Assembly: GCA_949298575.1 (NCBI GenBank)
Contig: CASFXH010000016.1
Coordinates: 1-52,640, forward strand
Direction: 5' to 3'
Source of the DNA: an uncultured Parabacteroides sp.
GTDB taxonomy: Bacteria; Bacteroidota; Bacteroidia; Bacteroidales; Tannerellaceae
Length of the DNA: 52,640 nt
Shown here: positions 1 through 8,917 of the stretch, piece by piece
How positions within the stretch are numbered: the first letter of the stretch is position 1
Layout of the letters: the number at the start of each line of letters is the position of its first letter
Made by a program: the position numbers and the translations under genes
The notes under the pieces: generated by a model
The model's database searches: none
The model's input: only the letters and a program-made list of their open reading frames with translations
Told to the model about the DNA's origin: nothing

Positions 1-411
1 ACAAATCGAATTTCAAAAATATCAAAGAGCAATATGATTCAAGTGAACCGAATTTATTCAATTTTTAACCTTGTCCATTTTTAGTGGACAGTAGTGAATA
101 AGTTTGCAAAACCATCCTTCACCCTTCACCATCTTTCACCCGGAGAGGACTCCCTTTTCTCTTGATTGTCCGGTAATCGTTTGAAAATCTCCTCAATGGG
201 TCTTTCTTCCATAAACCAGAAATTACCGTGCTTCGTGTGATTCATTTCGCGGAGGAGGAACAAATTGGAAGAGATCCGTTTCCTGATCCAGTCGCGTATA
301 TGGATCATGGTGCGGATGGATTTTTAGAAAGGGTGGAAGAGGCGAAGAGAAATGGGGAATATCGCTCGCCATTCGTTTGGATATTTTCCGCGAAGGAATG
401 GTGATAAACGC

Positions 412-442
412 TTGCTTTTTCTTGTGAAACGTGTTAAATTCG
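412..442 (+). promoter_or_regulatory. Bacteroidetes-type promoter of the Rpn gene
   Basis: TTG at 412-414 and TAAATTCG at 435-442 are separated by 20 bp. This fits the Bacteroidetes -33/-7 pattern (TTG, then TAnnTTTG) with one change in the -7 box. It lies 26 bp before the ATG at 469. The same TAAATTCGCG sequence recurs before the gene at 28139, which supports it as a real promoter form here. Confidence 0.55.
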
Positions 443-468
443 CGTAGGTTATTATCAAGGATCAGCTT

Positions 469-1452
469 ATGAAAGATAAATATATCCGTTTTGATTGGGC
501 CATTAAGCGTTTGTTGCGGCAGAAGGCCAATTTTGGCGTGCTTGAGGGTTTTCTTACCGTATTCTTGAACGAACCGATTACCATAGAGGAGATCTTGGAA
601 AGCGAAAGCAATCAGCTTTCGGAAGATGACAAGTTCAACCGGGTGGATATCAAAGCTCGCGACAGTAAGGGTGAGATCATAATCATTGAGGTGCAGAATA
701 CCCGCGAGTTGTATTACTTGGAACGTGTGCTTTATGGGGTGGCGAAAACCATCACGGAGCACATTAAGTTAGGACAAAACTACAGTGAGGTGAAGAAGGT
801 TTATTCCATCAGCGTTCTTTATTTTGATTTGGGGTTGGGGGAAGATTACCTGTATCATGGTCAAAATACGTTCGTGGGGGTGCATACGGGCGATCAGTTG
901 CAAATTCGCAGGAAAGAGGAAAATGCAATTGTTTCCCGTTTTCCTTCGGAAATATTTCCGGAGTATATCCTTATTCGCGTCAATGAGTTTGATAAGGTTG
1001 CGGTCACGCCGTTGGATGAATGGATGCGTTACTTGAAAGATGGAGAGATCTCTTCTGATACTACCGCTCCGGGTCTGAGAGAGGCGTGTGAGAAACTGAA
1101 GTATTATTCTATGACCGACCAAGAACGTCGTGCTTATGATGAGCACCTGAACGCCGTCATGATCCAGAATGATGTTTTGAATACGGCAAAGATGGAAGGT
1201 CGTGCGGAAGGCCGAGCTGAGGGTCGTGAAGAAGGTCGAGCTGAAGGTCGGGCTGAAGGCCGGGCTGAAGGCCGAGCTGAAGGCCGAGCTGAAGGCCGAG
1301 CTGAAGGTCGTGAAGAAGGTCGTGAAGAAGGTCGAGCTGAAGAACGACTGTCCAATGCGAGGAATCTCAAGAAACTGGGCGTTTCCGTGGATATTATCGC
1401 ACAAGCTACAGGCTTGAGTCGGGAGGAAATCGACGCTCTTTCTCCCGAATAG
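469..1452 (+). CDS. Rpn family PD-(D/E)XK nuclease / putative transposase-like protein
   Basis: This 327-residue protein belongs to the Rpn (recombination-promoting nuclease, PD-(D/E)XK) family. The opening KYIRFDWAIKRLL and the nuclease core VDIKA...IIIEVQNT (Asp, then Glu-x-Gln) are typical. Family members in enteric bacteria are DNA endonucleases that raise recombination; the role here is inferred. After about residue 240 the protein runs into a tandem four-residue repeat (E-G-R-A or E-G-R-E), then ends in a short helical segment that resembles the family's usual tail (LGVSVDIIAQATGLSREEI). The repeat is a 12-bp DNA repeat, so unit gain or loss keeps the frame. A promoter lies at 412-442. 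The gene stands in accessory DNA and is intact. Confidence 0.85.
   Translation: MKDKYIRFDWAIKRLLRQKANFGVLEGFLTVFLNEPITIEEILESESNQLSEDDKFNRVDIKARDSKGEIIIIEVQNTRELYYLERVLYGVAKTITEHIKLGQNYSEVKKVYSISVLYFDLGLGEDYLYHGQNTFVGVHTGDQLQIRRKEENAIVSRFPSEIFPEYILIRVNEFDKVAVTPLDEWMRYLKDGEISSDTTAPGLREACEKLKYYSMTDQERRAYDEHLNAVMIQNDVLNTAKMEGRAEGRAEGREEGRAEGRAEGRAEGRAEGRAEGRAEGREEGREEGRAEERLSNARNLKKLGVSVDIIAQATGLSREEIDALSPE
1195..1344 (+). repeat. 12-bp in-frame tandem repeat inside the Rpn gene
   Basis: About twelve units of a 12-bp motif close to GAAGGTCGAGCT encode repeated Glu-Gly-Arg-Ala. Units differ by C/T and A/T changes and a few read Glu-Gly-Arg-Glu. The resulting segment is an alternating-charge, probably helical linker. 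Because 12 is a multiple of 3, slippage would change linker length without breaking the gene. Confidence 0.85.
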
Positions 1453-1525
1453 GTGGATCGGGATGATACGGGGATTGGATGCTAATTGAATTGATAAACT
1501 AAAAAGGAACTAAAATTTTTAGACT

Positions 1526-1927
1526 ATGAATATTTTCGATATGTTATTTGGGTTGGGCGGCCAAGCGGTTCAGGCCCTATTTCAGTTAGGTTTTCTTCCG
1601 GCGGAAGAGGACTTTTTGGAACTTACGGAAGAACAGTACGCGGCTTTGAGACGTCAACAAGAGGTGGAGGAGCGTTATTTTATGCTAGCTCCCATGGATA
1701 CGCGAGTTGCGTTGGATGAGGAATGGAATGAAATAAGTATCGTGTCGGAATCGGAAAAAGCCGCTTTGTTGGAAGCTGTCGCCCTCATTGAAAAATATAG
1801 CGAAGGCAAGAATTTCACTTCCGGGCAAGAGAAATTGCGTTATGCGGCTGGTCGGATGCCCTCTTGCTTTACTAAAGGCACCTCGTTCGCGAAGTATTAT
1901 AATATGAAAGTGTCGAAGGAAGAGTGA
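1526..1927 (+). CDS. hypothetical protein, 133 residues
   Basis: I do not recognise a family. The protein begins with a hydrophobic stretch (FDMLFGLGGQAVQALFQLGFL, about residues 4-24) that could be an amphipathic or membrane-associated helix. An acidic, Glu-rich region with a likely helical pattern follows (EEDFLELTEEQYAALRRQQEVEERYF). There is no signal peptidase site or lipobox. It lies 73 bp after the Rpn gene on the same strand and could be cotranscribed with it. The reading frame is uninterrupted and codon use resembles its neighbour's, so I treat it as a real gene of unknown function. Confidence 0.6.
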   Translation: MNIFDMLFGLGGQAVQALFQLGFLPAEEDFLELTEEQYAALRRQQEVEERYFMLAPMDTRVALDEEWNEISIVSESEKAALLEAVALIEKYSEGKNFTSGQEKLRYAAGRMPSCFTKGTSFAKYYNMKVSKEE

Positions 1928-2383
1928 AAAATACGGTTTGTGGTAAGCGGAAGGATATTGGACACGAAAGAGAAGAAATTAATGGTTCTTTTGAAAAAGA
2001 AATACCATGGGTCTCTTCAGAGGAAGACACGGGAGATGTCGGAAATATTGAAATGAAAGATTAAAACAAGAAAAGCTGTATGGCAATGAAGATCTTGAGC
2101 GGCTCTTCATCCTAAATGGCAGTACCAAAAAGAATACGGGCTCACCATCTTGGCGAGGCCTACCGCGCCATGGAAGCTGATAATCGTGACTACGGGAAAC
2201 TTATACCATCGACCATTGGTATAAGCGTAAACAATTTATAAAAATCAGCTGAAATTTGATTCTGTTTTTAGATGCTCCGCCTATAAAGCAGGGGGACGTC
2301 AGAATTAGCCGCTTACGTATGAAAACTGATTCATTAAAATGATACTAAATGATGGTATTTGCATATTTTATTTTGTAAAGGTT
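1928..2383. other. gene-free gap with hairpin; possible decayed DNA
   Basis: No convincing gene is present in this stretch of about 450 bp. Short open segments in several frames are broken by stops, which suggests degraded coding DNA, but I could not assign a parent family. At 2200-2225 CTTATACCA and TGGTATAAG form a perfect 9-bp inverted repeat around an 8-base loop. The stretch marks the junction between the Rpn region and the AT-rich fusion gene that follows. Confidence 0.5.
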
Positions 2384-3250
2384 ATGGAAAGAAGTGACAT
2401 TAAAATTATAGATTTAAAAGAGTTGATAAGGCCACTTACCGAGATAGAAAAAGTAGAGGAAATATATATTTTCGGTTCAAGAGCATATAAAACAGGGAGC
2501 CTTAGGTCAGATATTGATATCTTGGTTTATGCGCCTGAAGGGGTAACTCAATATGAAATAAGTAAAATCATTGAAAAAGAAAATGCTTTAGATATTTTTG
2601 AAACAACTAATAAAACAGAAGCGCGCAGTTTTGCTAATGACAGTAGGTTGAGACGTGATAATCTGATAAAAACGTTAGATGCCATTTTATTATGGGATCG
2701 AAAGAATGGATTTAATAAGGATGTGCTTCGCCATTTTCAGGCAATGAGGGTTCTCCGGGATTATGATTTTAAAATGTCATGCATGCTTTCCTATTCTGAA
2801 AGTGAAGAAAAGTTTTATAAGGAGTATGGCCATTTTTCCGTATTCGTGATAATGCCATTTATAGATACGTTAGATCCTGTTTATGAAGCCATAAAAAAGA
2901 CTTTCAAAAAATATAAGATTACAGCCGTAAGGGCTGACAGCAAAGAATTCTCCGATGATTTATGGAGTAATGTGAGTACTTACTTAAATTGTTGCATCGC
3001 GGCTGTTGCGGTTTTCAATAAATTTGATAATGAAGAGGATATTTACAATCCTAATGTGGCTTTAGAAGCAGGATACGTGATGGCTTTAGGACGTAAAGTC
3101 TGTTTATTAAAAGATAGTCGTTTAAAAAAACTTCCCACGGATATCATTTCAAAATTATATAAAATCTATGATGCGAATGATATTGAAAAAACGGTCTCTC
3201 AACAAATAGAGTCTTGGATCCAAGATAATGATCTGGGTAAAGGTTACTAA
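2384..3250 (+). CDS. nucleotidyltransferase fused to TIR-like / deoxyribosyltransferase-like domain
   Basis: This 288-residue protein has two parts. Residues about 1-110 form a minimal nucleotidyltransferase of the MNT/KNTase type: IYIFGSRAYKTGSLRSDIDI gives the GSR...SDxD metal-binding signature. Residues about 150-270 carry FVIMPF near the start and NPNVALEAGYVMALGRKV near the end. That NPNVxxExGyxxAxGr pattern is known from TIR-like and nucleoside 2-deoxyribosyltransferase-like domains, many of them in anti-phage effectors; the Glu would be the catalytic residue. I place the start at the ATG at 2384, preceded by an AAAGG ribosome site; an upstream ATG at 2339 is in frame but adds a poor N-terminus. 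The gene is alone and AT-rich, which suggests transfer. A defence or toxin role is inference. Confidence 0.75.
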   Translation: MERSDIKIIDLKELIRPLTEIEKVEEIYIFGSRAYKTGSLRSDIDILVYAPEGVTQYEISKIIEKENALDIFETTNKTEARSFANDSRLRRDNLIKTLDAILLWDRKNGFNKDVLRHFQAMRVLRDYDFKMSCMLSYSESEEKFYKEYGHFSVFVIMPFIDTLDPVYEAIKKTFKKYKITAVRADSKEFSDDLWSNVSTYLNCCIAAVAVFNKFDNEEDIYNPNVALEAGYVMALGRKVCLLKDSRLKKLPTDIISKLYKIYDANDIEKTVSQQIESWIQDNDLGKGY

Positions 3251-3311
3251 GAGCTTGTAGATTGAAAGAGTTTTCTTAATTTCTATTTGCTAACAGTCGC
3301 CCACTTTTAAC

Positions 3312-4844
3312 GTGATAATTTCTCCAGAGAACAACAAACGCATCGCCAAAAACACCCTCTTCCTCTATTTCCGCCAAATCTTGGTGATGGCGGTCAGCCT
3401 CTACACCGTCTGCGTGGTGTTGGAGGCACTGGGCGAGGAGGATTATGGCATCTACAATGCCGTGGGCGGCTTCGTGGCGATGTTCAACATCTTGTCCGGT
3501 GCTTTGTCCGTGGCCATCGGACGTTTCATCACTTATGAGATGGGGCAGCCGGACGTCACCACCTTCCGCCTGCAACGCATCTTCTCCTCCTCGTTGCTTA
3601 TCCAGGTAGCGATGGGACTGATTATCTGTTTGCTGATAGGCACGTTCGGAGTCTGGTTCGTGGAGAACAAGATGGTGATACCCGCTGAACGTATGGACGT
3701 GACGCTCTACGTCCTGGGATTCTCCACGTTAAGTTTCTTCATTAATTTACTGAGCATACCCTACAATGCGCTGATCATCGCACACGAACAGATGAAGGCA
3801 TTCGCCTATATCAGCATTGTCGAAGTGGCTCTCAAGTTGGCGGTGGCTTACCTATTAATAATTGCCCCGCTGGACAAGCTTTGGTTGTATGCCTTGAGCA
3901 TGGTGGTGGTCTCGCTGATAATCCGTTTCATTTATGCCATCTACTGCAAGCATCATTTCGAGGAATGCAGCTTCGTGTGGGGATTCGACAAGCGGTTGCT
4001 GTCACGGATGTTTGCCTTTTCCGGGTGGGCGTTCTTGGGGAACGGCTCTTTTGTGTTGAAGGAGCATGGCGTCAATATCCTGTTGAATATGTTCTGTGGT
4101 CCTGCGGTAAATGCCGCCCGCGGCATCACCTCGCAAGTGACGAGTGCCGTGACCCTGTTTGCCAGCAACTTCATGCAGGCTGTCAATCCGCAAATCACCA
4201 AATTCTACTCATCGGGCAACCTGCAGGAGATGCACCGGCTGATATTCAAGAGTTCCCGCTTCTCGTTCTACCTGATGCTGATATTAGGTATCCCCTTGAT
4301 GAAGGGTATCGACTATGCCTTGGGCCTTTGGCTGGTTTTCGTGCCGGACCATACTGCTCTGTTCATTCAACTGTTGATGATATTTTGCCTGATGGACAGC
4401 CTGGTGCAACCCTTGATGACAGGCTTGTTGGCCGAAGGCAACATCCGTGTGTATGAAATTGCCCTTGTGGTGCTGAACGTGGGCAATGTGATACTTTCCT
4501 ACGTTGCCTTGAAGTGCGGCTATGCTCCGGAGAGCGTGTATGTGATTTCCATAGTAGTGGAGGTTGGCATCATTGCTGTCCGCGTATGGCTGTCCGGAAA
4601 GGCTTATCGATTACCTGTTAAACAATATTGTGTGGAAGTGTTGGCCAATGCCTGCCTGGTGTCAACCATCATAGGTGTATTTGCCTGGTGGATAAGATTA
4701 TCCTTATCTCAAGCTTGGGCTTCTTTCGTAGCAGAGGTGCTAGCGGTATTCCTGTTCACAGGACTGGTGGTGTACGTGCTAGGGCTTACACGCAATGAAC
4801 GTGCGTTCCTGCTGTCGACCGTGAGAAGACGGTTGCATCTGTAA
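3312..4844 (+). CDS. polysaccharide flippase (MATE/Wzx-like, oligosaccharide exporter)
   Basis: This 510-residue integral membrane protein shows about 12-14 hydrophobic helices and the N-terminal pattern of Wzx-type lipid-linked oligosaccharide flippases (NNKRIAKNTLFLYFRQILVM, then LGEEDYGIYNAVGG). It would move undecaprenyl-linked repeat units across the inner membrane. Translation begins at GTG 3312; no ATG lies nearby. It is the first gene of the polysaccharide locus and is 17 bp from the next gene. Base composition is closer to the core genome than that of the later locus genes. Confidence 0.85.
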   Translation: MIISPENNKRIAKNTLFLYFRQILVMAVSLYTVCVVLEALGEEDYGIYNAVGGFVAMFNILSGALSVAIGRFITYEMGQPDVTTFRLQRIFSSSLLIQVAMGLIICLLIGTFGVWFVENKMVIPAERMDVTLYVLGFSTLSFFINLLSIPYNALIIAHEQMKAFAYISIVEVALKLAVAYLLIIAPLDKLWLYALSMVVVSLIIRFIYAIYCKHHFEECSFVWGFDKRLLSRMFAFSGWAFLGNGSFVLKEHGVNILLNMFCGPAVNAARGITSQVTSAVTLFASNFMQAVNPQITKFYSSGNLQEMHRLIFKSSRFSFYLMLILGIPLMKGIDYALGLWLVFVPDHTALFIQLLMIFCLMDSLVQPLMTGLLAEGNIRVYEIALVVLNVGNVILSYVALKCGYAPESVYVISIVVEVGIIAVRVWLSGKAYRLPVKQYCVEVLANACLVSTIIGVFAWWIRLSLSQAWASFVAEVLAVFLFTGLVVYVLGLTRNERAFLLSTVRRRLHL

Positions 4845-4861
4845 GAAAAATCTCTTCATAC

Positions 4862-5920
4862 ATGAAAATATTAATCTTGGGAGGTACGGGCGCGATGGGC
4901 GTCCACTTGGTTGATTTATTGTCACCCAATTCAGACTGTCGGATCACGGTCACTAGCCGTAGCCGCCGGGAGGGAAAAGGCAATGTGTCCTATGCACAAG
5001 GCAATGGACACGATATGGCTTTTCTGAACACGCTGTTGAAAGACAAGTATGACGTAATCGTCGATTTTATGAATTACCATACGGAAGAATTCCGTGAGCG
5101 TTATCGACTTCTACTGAATGCGTGCGGACAATACATCTATTTGAGTTCTTCAAGGGTCTATGCTGATTCTGATTATCCAATCACGGAAGAATCCCCACGC
5201 TTGTTGGATGTCACAACGGACACCGAGTATTTGAAAACAGACGAATATGCCTTGGCCAAGGCCCGACAGGAAAATCTGTTGTGGGAATCCAGACACAAGA
5301 ATTGGACCATCATACGTCCCTACATAACCTATAGTGAAAATCGACTCCAACTGGGAGTCCTTGAAAAGGAGGCTTGGCTCTATCGTGCCTTGAATGGCCG
5401 CACCATCGTCTTTTCAAAAGACATTGCCAATCGTATGACAACCCTGACTTATGGTCTGGACGTAGCACGTGCCATGATAACCCTTATCGGTCGTGAAGAG
5501 GCAAAAGGAGAGGTATTCCACATCACCACGCCGGAATCCATCCGCTGGTCGGATGTATTGAATATTTATCTGGACGTGCTGGAACAGAAGACAAGCAAGC
5601 GTCCCAATGTATTGCTGACAGATGCATCTCTGAACCTTCAATATGACTGGGGTAAATATCAGGTAAAATATGACCGTTTATTCAATCGTACATTCGACAA
5701 CAGCAAGATTGATAGATTCATAAATATTGAACATTTCATCAAACCTCAAGAAGGGTTGCGTACTTGCCTTGAGGAATTTATCAAACACCCACAATTTCGT
5801 GGCATCAACTACGGAGTTGAGGGTAAGTACGACCGCTTGACACATCAACGCACCCCTTTGTGGGAAATTGACACCTTGAAACATAGTGTGAAATATATTT
5901 TGTACAGATACTTCATTTAA
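4862..5920 (+). CDS. NAD-dependent epimerase/dehydratase (extended SDR)
   Basis: This 352-residue protein has the Rossmann motif GGTGAMG at residues 6-12, the SSSRVY strand that holds the catalytic Ser, and YALAK with the catalytic Tyr and Lys. It is an extended short-chain dehydrogenase/reductase acting on a nucleotide sugar; the exact reaction (epimerase, dehydratase or reductase) cannot be read from sequence. It lies 12 bp before the TPP-enzyme gene, and tight coupling of the two suggests they act in one pathway for an unusual sugar or substituent. Confidence 0.8.
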   Translation: MKILILGGTGAMGVHLVDLLSPNSDCRITVTSRSRREGKGNVSYAQGNGHDMAFLNTLLKDKYDVIVDFMNYHTEEFRERYRLLLNACGQYIYLSSSRVYADSDYPITEESPRLLDVTTDTEYLKTDEYALAKARQENLLWESRHKNWTIIRPYITYSENRLQLGVLEKEAWLYRALNGRTIVFSKDIANRMTTLTYGLDVARAMITLIGREEAKGEVFHITTPESIRWSDVLNIYLDVLEQKTSKRPNVLLTDASLNLQYDWGKYQVKYDRLFNRTFDNSKIDRFINIEHFIKPQEGLRTCLEEFIKHPQFRGINYGVEGKYDRLTHQRTPLWEIDTLKHSVKYILYRYFI

Positions 5921-5932
5921 CTGAATATAAAT

Positions 5933-7678
5933 ATGGACGGAAAATACTATTCTTCAGAACGCAGCATCCAGATACTCATCAGTTTGCTGAAAGCTCACAA
6001 TATAAAAAAATGTGTATTATCTCCAGGAGCCACTAACATCACGCTGGTGGGCAGTTTGCAGCAAGACCCTTGGTTTGAGTGCTATTCGTCGGTAGACGAG
6101 CGCAGCGCGGCTTATATCGCCTGTGGGCTGGCAGCGGAAAGCGGGGAGCCAGTAGTGCTAAGTTGCACGGGAGCGACAGCCTCACGCAACTACCTGCCTG
6201 GACTGACCGAAGCATATTATCGTAAATTGCCTGTGCTGGCCGTCACCAGCACGCAGGATATCAGCCGCATAGGGCACCACATCGCGCAAGTCATCGACCG
6301 CCGGGCAATGCAAAACGACGTGGTCTTGCTGAGCGAATATATCCCCGTGACGGACAATGACACAAAGGAGTGGAGCAACACGGTGAAGATAAACCGCGCG
6401 TTGCTGGAACTCCGCCATCGGGGTGGCGGCCCCGTCCATCTGAACGTGGAAACAACTTATAGCCGCGACTTCTCGGTGAAGGAACTGCCACAGGCACGTG
6501 TTATCCGCCGCGTGATGCCGCAAGATGCTTTCCCGGAAATTCCACAAGGACGCGTGGCAGTAATGATTGGTTCCCACCAGAAATTCACCGATGCAGAGAC
6601 GCAAGCTCTTGACGCCTTTTGCGCCGCACACGATGCGGTGGTGTTCGGAGACCATACCAGTGGATACAAGGGCAAGTATCGCGTACCCGTTTCCATCCTT
6701 GCCTCGCAGGAAAAGGACTATTGCAGTTTGACGGACATGGACTTGTTGATACACATCGGCGAAGTGTCCGGTGGCTACATTGGTGTGCGTCCCCGTGCCG
6801 TGTGGCGTGTCAATCCGGACGGAGAACTGCGCGATACCTATCATAAACTAACTTGCGTGTTCGAGATGGAAGAGCAGGCATTTTTCGAGCACTATGCCGA
6901 TACAACCGTTCCAGCCCGTCACGATTATTTGGACACCTGTTGGAAATCCTTACGGGAGACATGGGCGAAAGTATCTGCCGATGCCCTGCCCTTTTCCAAC
7001 GTCTGGATAGCACACGAAACCGCACACCGCATCCCTGCCAACAGCGTGCTCTTCCTGGGCATTCTCAACACCCTGCGCACGTGGAACTACTTTGATATTC
7101 CCGATACGGTTTATGGTTATGCCAACACCGGCGGCTTCGGCATTGACGGTTACATCTCCTCCATGATAGGAGCCTCGCTGGTCCATCACGACAAGCTCTA
7201 TTTCTGTGTGGCCGGTGATTTGGCTTTCTTCTATGATATGAACGTGGTAGGCAACCGCCATGTGGGCCGCAATGCCCGCATCCTGCTGGTCAATAATGGA
7301 AAGGGCACGGAGTTCCGCAACTATTTCCATAATGGGGAAGACTTCGGTGACGAGGCTGACAAGTTCATCGCTGCCGCCGGCCACTATGGCAATAAGTCCC
7401 ATCAGTTAGTACGTCATTATGCCGAGGACTTGGGTTATGAATACCTATCGGCCAATAATAAGGAAGAATACCAACAGCATTTGAACCGTTTCCTTACGTC
7501 TGAAATGACAGATCGACCTATGTTGTTCGAGATATTTACGAACAATGAGGATGAGAGCGAAGCAATTCGGATAATACGCAACCTGAACGTTACGGCTAAA
7601 GGAGTACTGAAAGATGCCGTGAAGAGTGCAGTGGGAGAAAAAGGCATGTCAAAAATAAAGAAAATGTTAGGCAGATAA
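5933..7678 (+). CDS. thiamine pyrophosphate enzyme, MenD-like
   Basis: This 581-residue protein has the three-part layout of TPP decarboxylases/ligases. The N-terminal PYR domain carries the catalytic Glu in VDERSAAYIACGLA. The C-terminal PP domain has the TPP/Mg motif GDLAFFYDMN followed by LLVNN, which most resembles MenD (SEPHCHC synthase). There are no men genes around it, and its place in a polysaccharide locus argues against menaquinone synthesis. I infer a carboligation or decarboxylation used to make a glycan component. TPP enzymes building branched sugars, such as YerE in yersiniose synthesis, are a precedent, but similarity to YerE is not claimed. Confidence 0.75.
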   Translation: MDGKYYSSERSIQILISLLKAHNIKKCVLSPGATNITLVGSLQQDPWFECYSSVDERSAAYIACGLAAESGEPVVLSCTGATASRNYLPGLTEAYYRKLPVLAVTSTQDISRIGHHIAQVIDRRAMQNDVVLLSEYIPVTDNDTKEWSNTVKINRALLELRHRGGGPVHLNVETTYSRDFSVKELPQARVIRRVMPQDAFPEIPQGRVAVMIGSHQKFTDAETQALDAFCAAHDAVVFGDHTSGYKGKYRVPVSILASQEKDYCSLTDMDLLIHIGEVSGGYIGVRPRAVWRVNPDGELRDTYHKLTCVFEMEEQAFFEHYADTTVPARHDYLDTCWKSLRETWAKVSADALPFSNVWIAHETAHRIPANSVLFLGILNTLRTWNYFDIPDTVYGYANTGGFGIDGYISSMIGASLVHHDKLYFCVAGDLAFFYDMNVVGNRHVGRNARILLVNNGKGTEFRNYFHNGEDFGDEADKFIAAAGHYGNKSHQLVRHYAEDLGYEYLSANNKEEYQQHLNRFLTSEMTDRPMLFEIFTNNEDESEAIRIIRNLNVTAKGVLKDAVKSAVGEKGMSKIKKMLGR

Positions 7679-7760
7679 ATAACCTCTTAACCTATTTCTA
7701 CACTGCAATCATCAAGCTATCACCTTCATCGACACGCCAACATTTAATCATTAGGACAAT

Positions 7761-8909
7761 ATGAAACAAGTATTATTAATAGGCATTGGAGGAGTCTACA
7801 ATTACGGATGTGAAGCCATCGTACGGGGAACTGTTGAGATTCTGAAAAGAATCAATCCTCAAATAAAAATAGCCTATGCTTCCTATAATTTTGAAGATGA
7901 TAAAAGACGCCTAAAAGATTGTGATGTGAAAATCATTCCACGCTCTCACGCTAAAAGGTGGTCATTGGCAAATATCATCCGGAAATGCCTGTCCTATGTG
8001 GGCATTTATTATTCATTGCCTTTCGATAAGACCGACTGGATAAGCGATTTTGATACCGTGTTTTCAATAGGCGGTGATATGTACACATTATCTCCTCAAA
8101 ACAAATATGATACGGCATTACCGACATTCCTGCATAGATGTCAAGCCAAAGGCTTAAAATACATTTTATGGGGTGCATCCGTCGGCAAATTCGAGAAAAA
8201 TCCGAAAGCGTTACGATTCTTTTCAAGGCATCTTCCGAAAATAGACCTGATAGTAGCAAGAGAATATAACACGATTGAATATCTGCATTCATTGGGAGTA
8301 GATGGAAATAGCATATTGGCTCCGGATCCCGCATTCTTTGTGAAGAATCCTGCATATCCAGTCTCTTCCCATACAGGCACAGTTGTAGGCATAAACCTAA
8401 GTCCATTGTCCGCTCTTTATAAATATGGAAACTTAAAGTTAGCCGTTCAAAGACAATCTGAAGCCTTGATTCGGCTGATGGATGCGATGCAGTGCAGGCT
8501 TATGCTGATACCTCATGTCCTTTCACCCAATGCAAATGACAATGATTTGTCTTATATGAAGCTGATCTATGGAGAAATGCCTGAGAAATATCAATCCAAG
8601 ATAAGGATTGTGGAGTCCGATCCAGGATTTGTCGGAATAAAAGACTTCATACGTCAATGTGATTTTGTCGTAGCCGCCCGTATGCATTGTGCGATAAACG
8701 CCATAACGATGTCAGTGCCTACTTTGCTCTTGTCATACAGCGAAAAAGCCAAAGGAATGGCAGAGCATGTTTATGGTACCAAAGAAGCAGTCATAGGCTT
8801 GACAGAATTTGAGAATACCACTGTCGTAGTGAATAAATTGAAGAATTGGAATTTCACTTCACGACTGGAAGAAATACAAAAATATGACTTTGCAAAAATC
8901 CTAAATTGA
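7761..8909 (+). CDS. polysaccharide pyruvyl transferase family protein
   Basis: The 382-residue protein begins with [21 protein letters not shown], the glycine-rich N-terminal signature of the polysaccharide pyruvyl transferase family (CsaB/WcaK-like). A second conserved block, [29 protein letters not shown], lies near residues 310-340. The family adds pyruvate ketals to sugars from phosphoenolpyruvate, though some members act differently. Its end overlaps the next gene's earliest possible start. Confidence 0.85.
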   Translation: MKQVLLIGIGGVYNYGCEAIVRGTVEILKRINPQIKIAYASYNFEDDKRRLKDCDVKIIPRSHAKRWSLANIIRKCLSYVGIYYSLPFDKTDWISDFDTVFSIGGDMYTLSPQNKYDTALPTFLHRCQAKGLKYILWGASVGKFEKNPKALRFFSRHLPKIDLIVAREYNTIEYLHSLGVDGNSILAPDPAFFVKNPAYPVSSHTGTVVGINLSPLSALYKYGNLKLAVQRQSEALIRLMDAMQCRLMLIPHVLSPNANDNDLSYMKLIYGEMPEKYQSKIRIVESDPGFVGIKDFIRQCDFVVAARMHCAINAITMSVPTLLLSYSEKAKGMAEHVYGTKEAVIGLTEFENTTVVVNKLKNWNFTSRLEEIQKYDFAKILN

Positions 8910-8917
8910 ATCATTCT

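Noticed and set aside
126-308. Minus-strand 60-codon open frame before the Rpn gene
   Set aside because: No family pattern and no promoter-like sequence; could be a remnant but I cannot support it.
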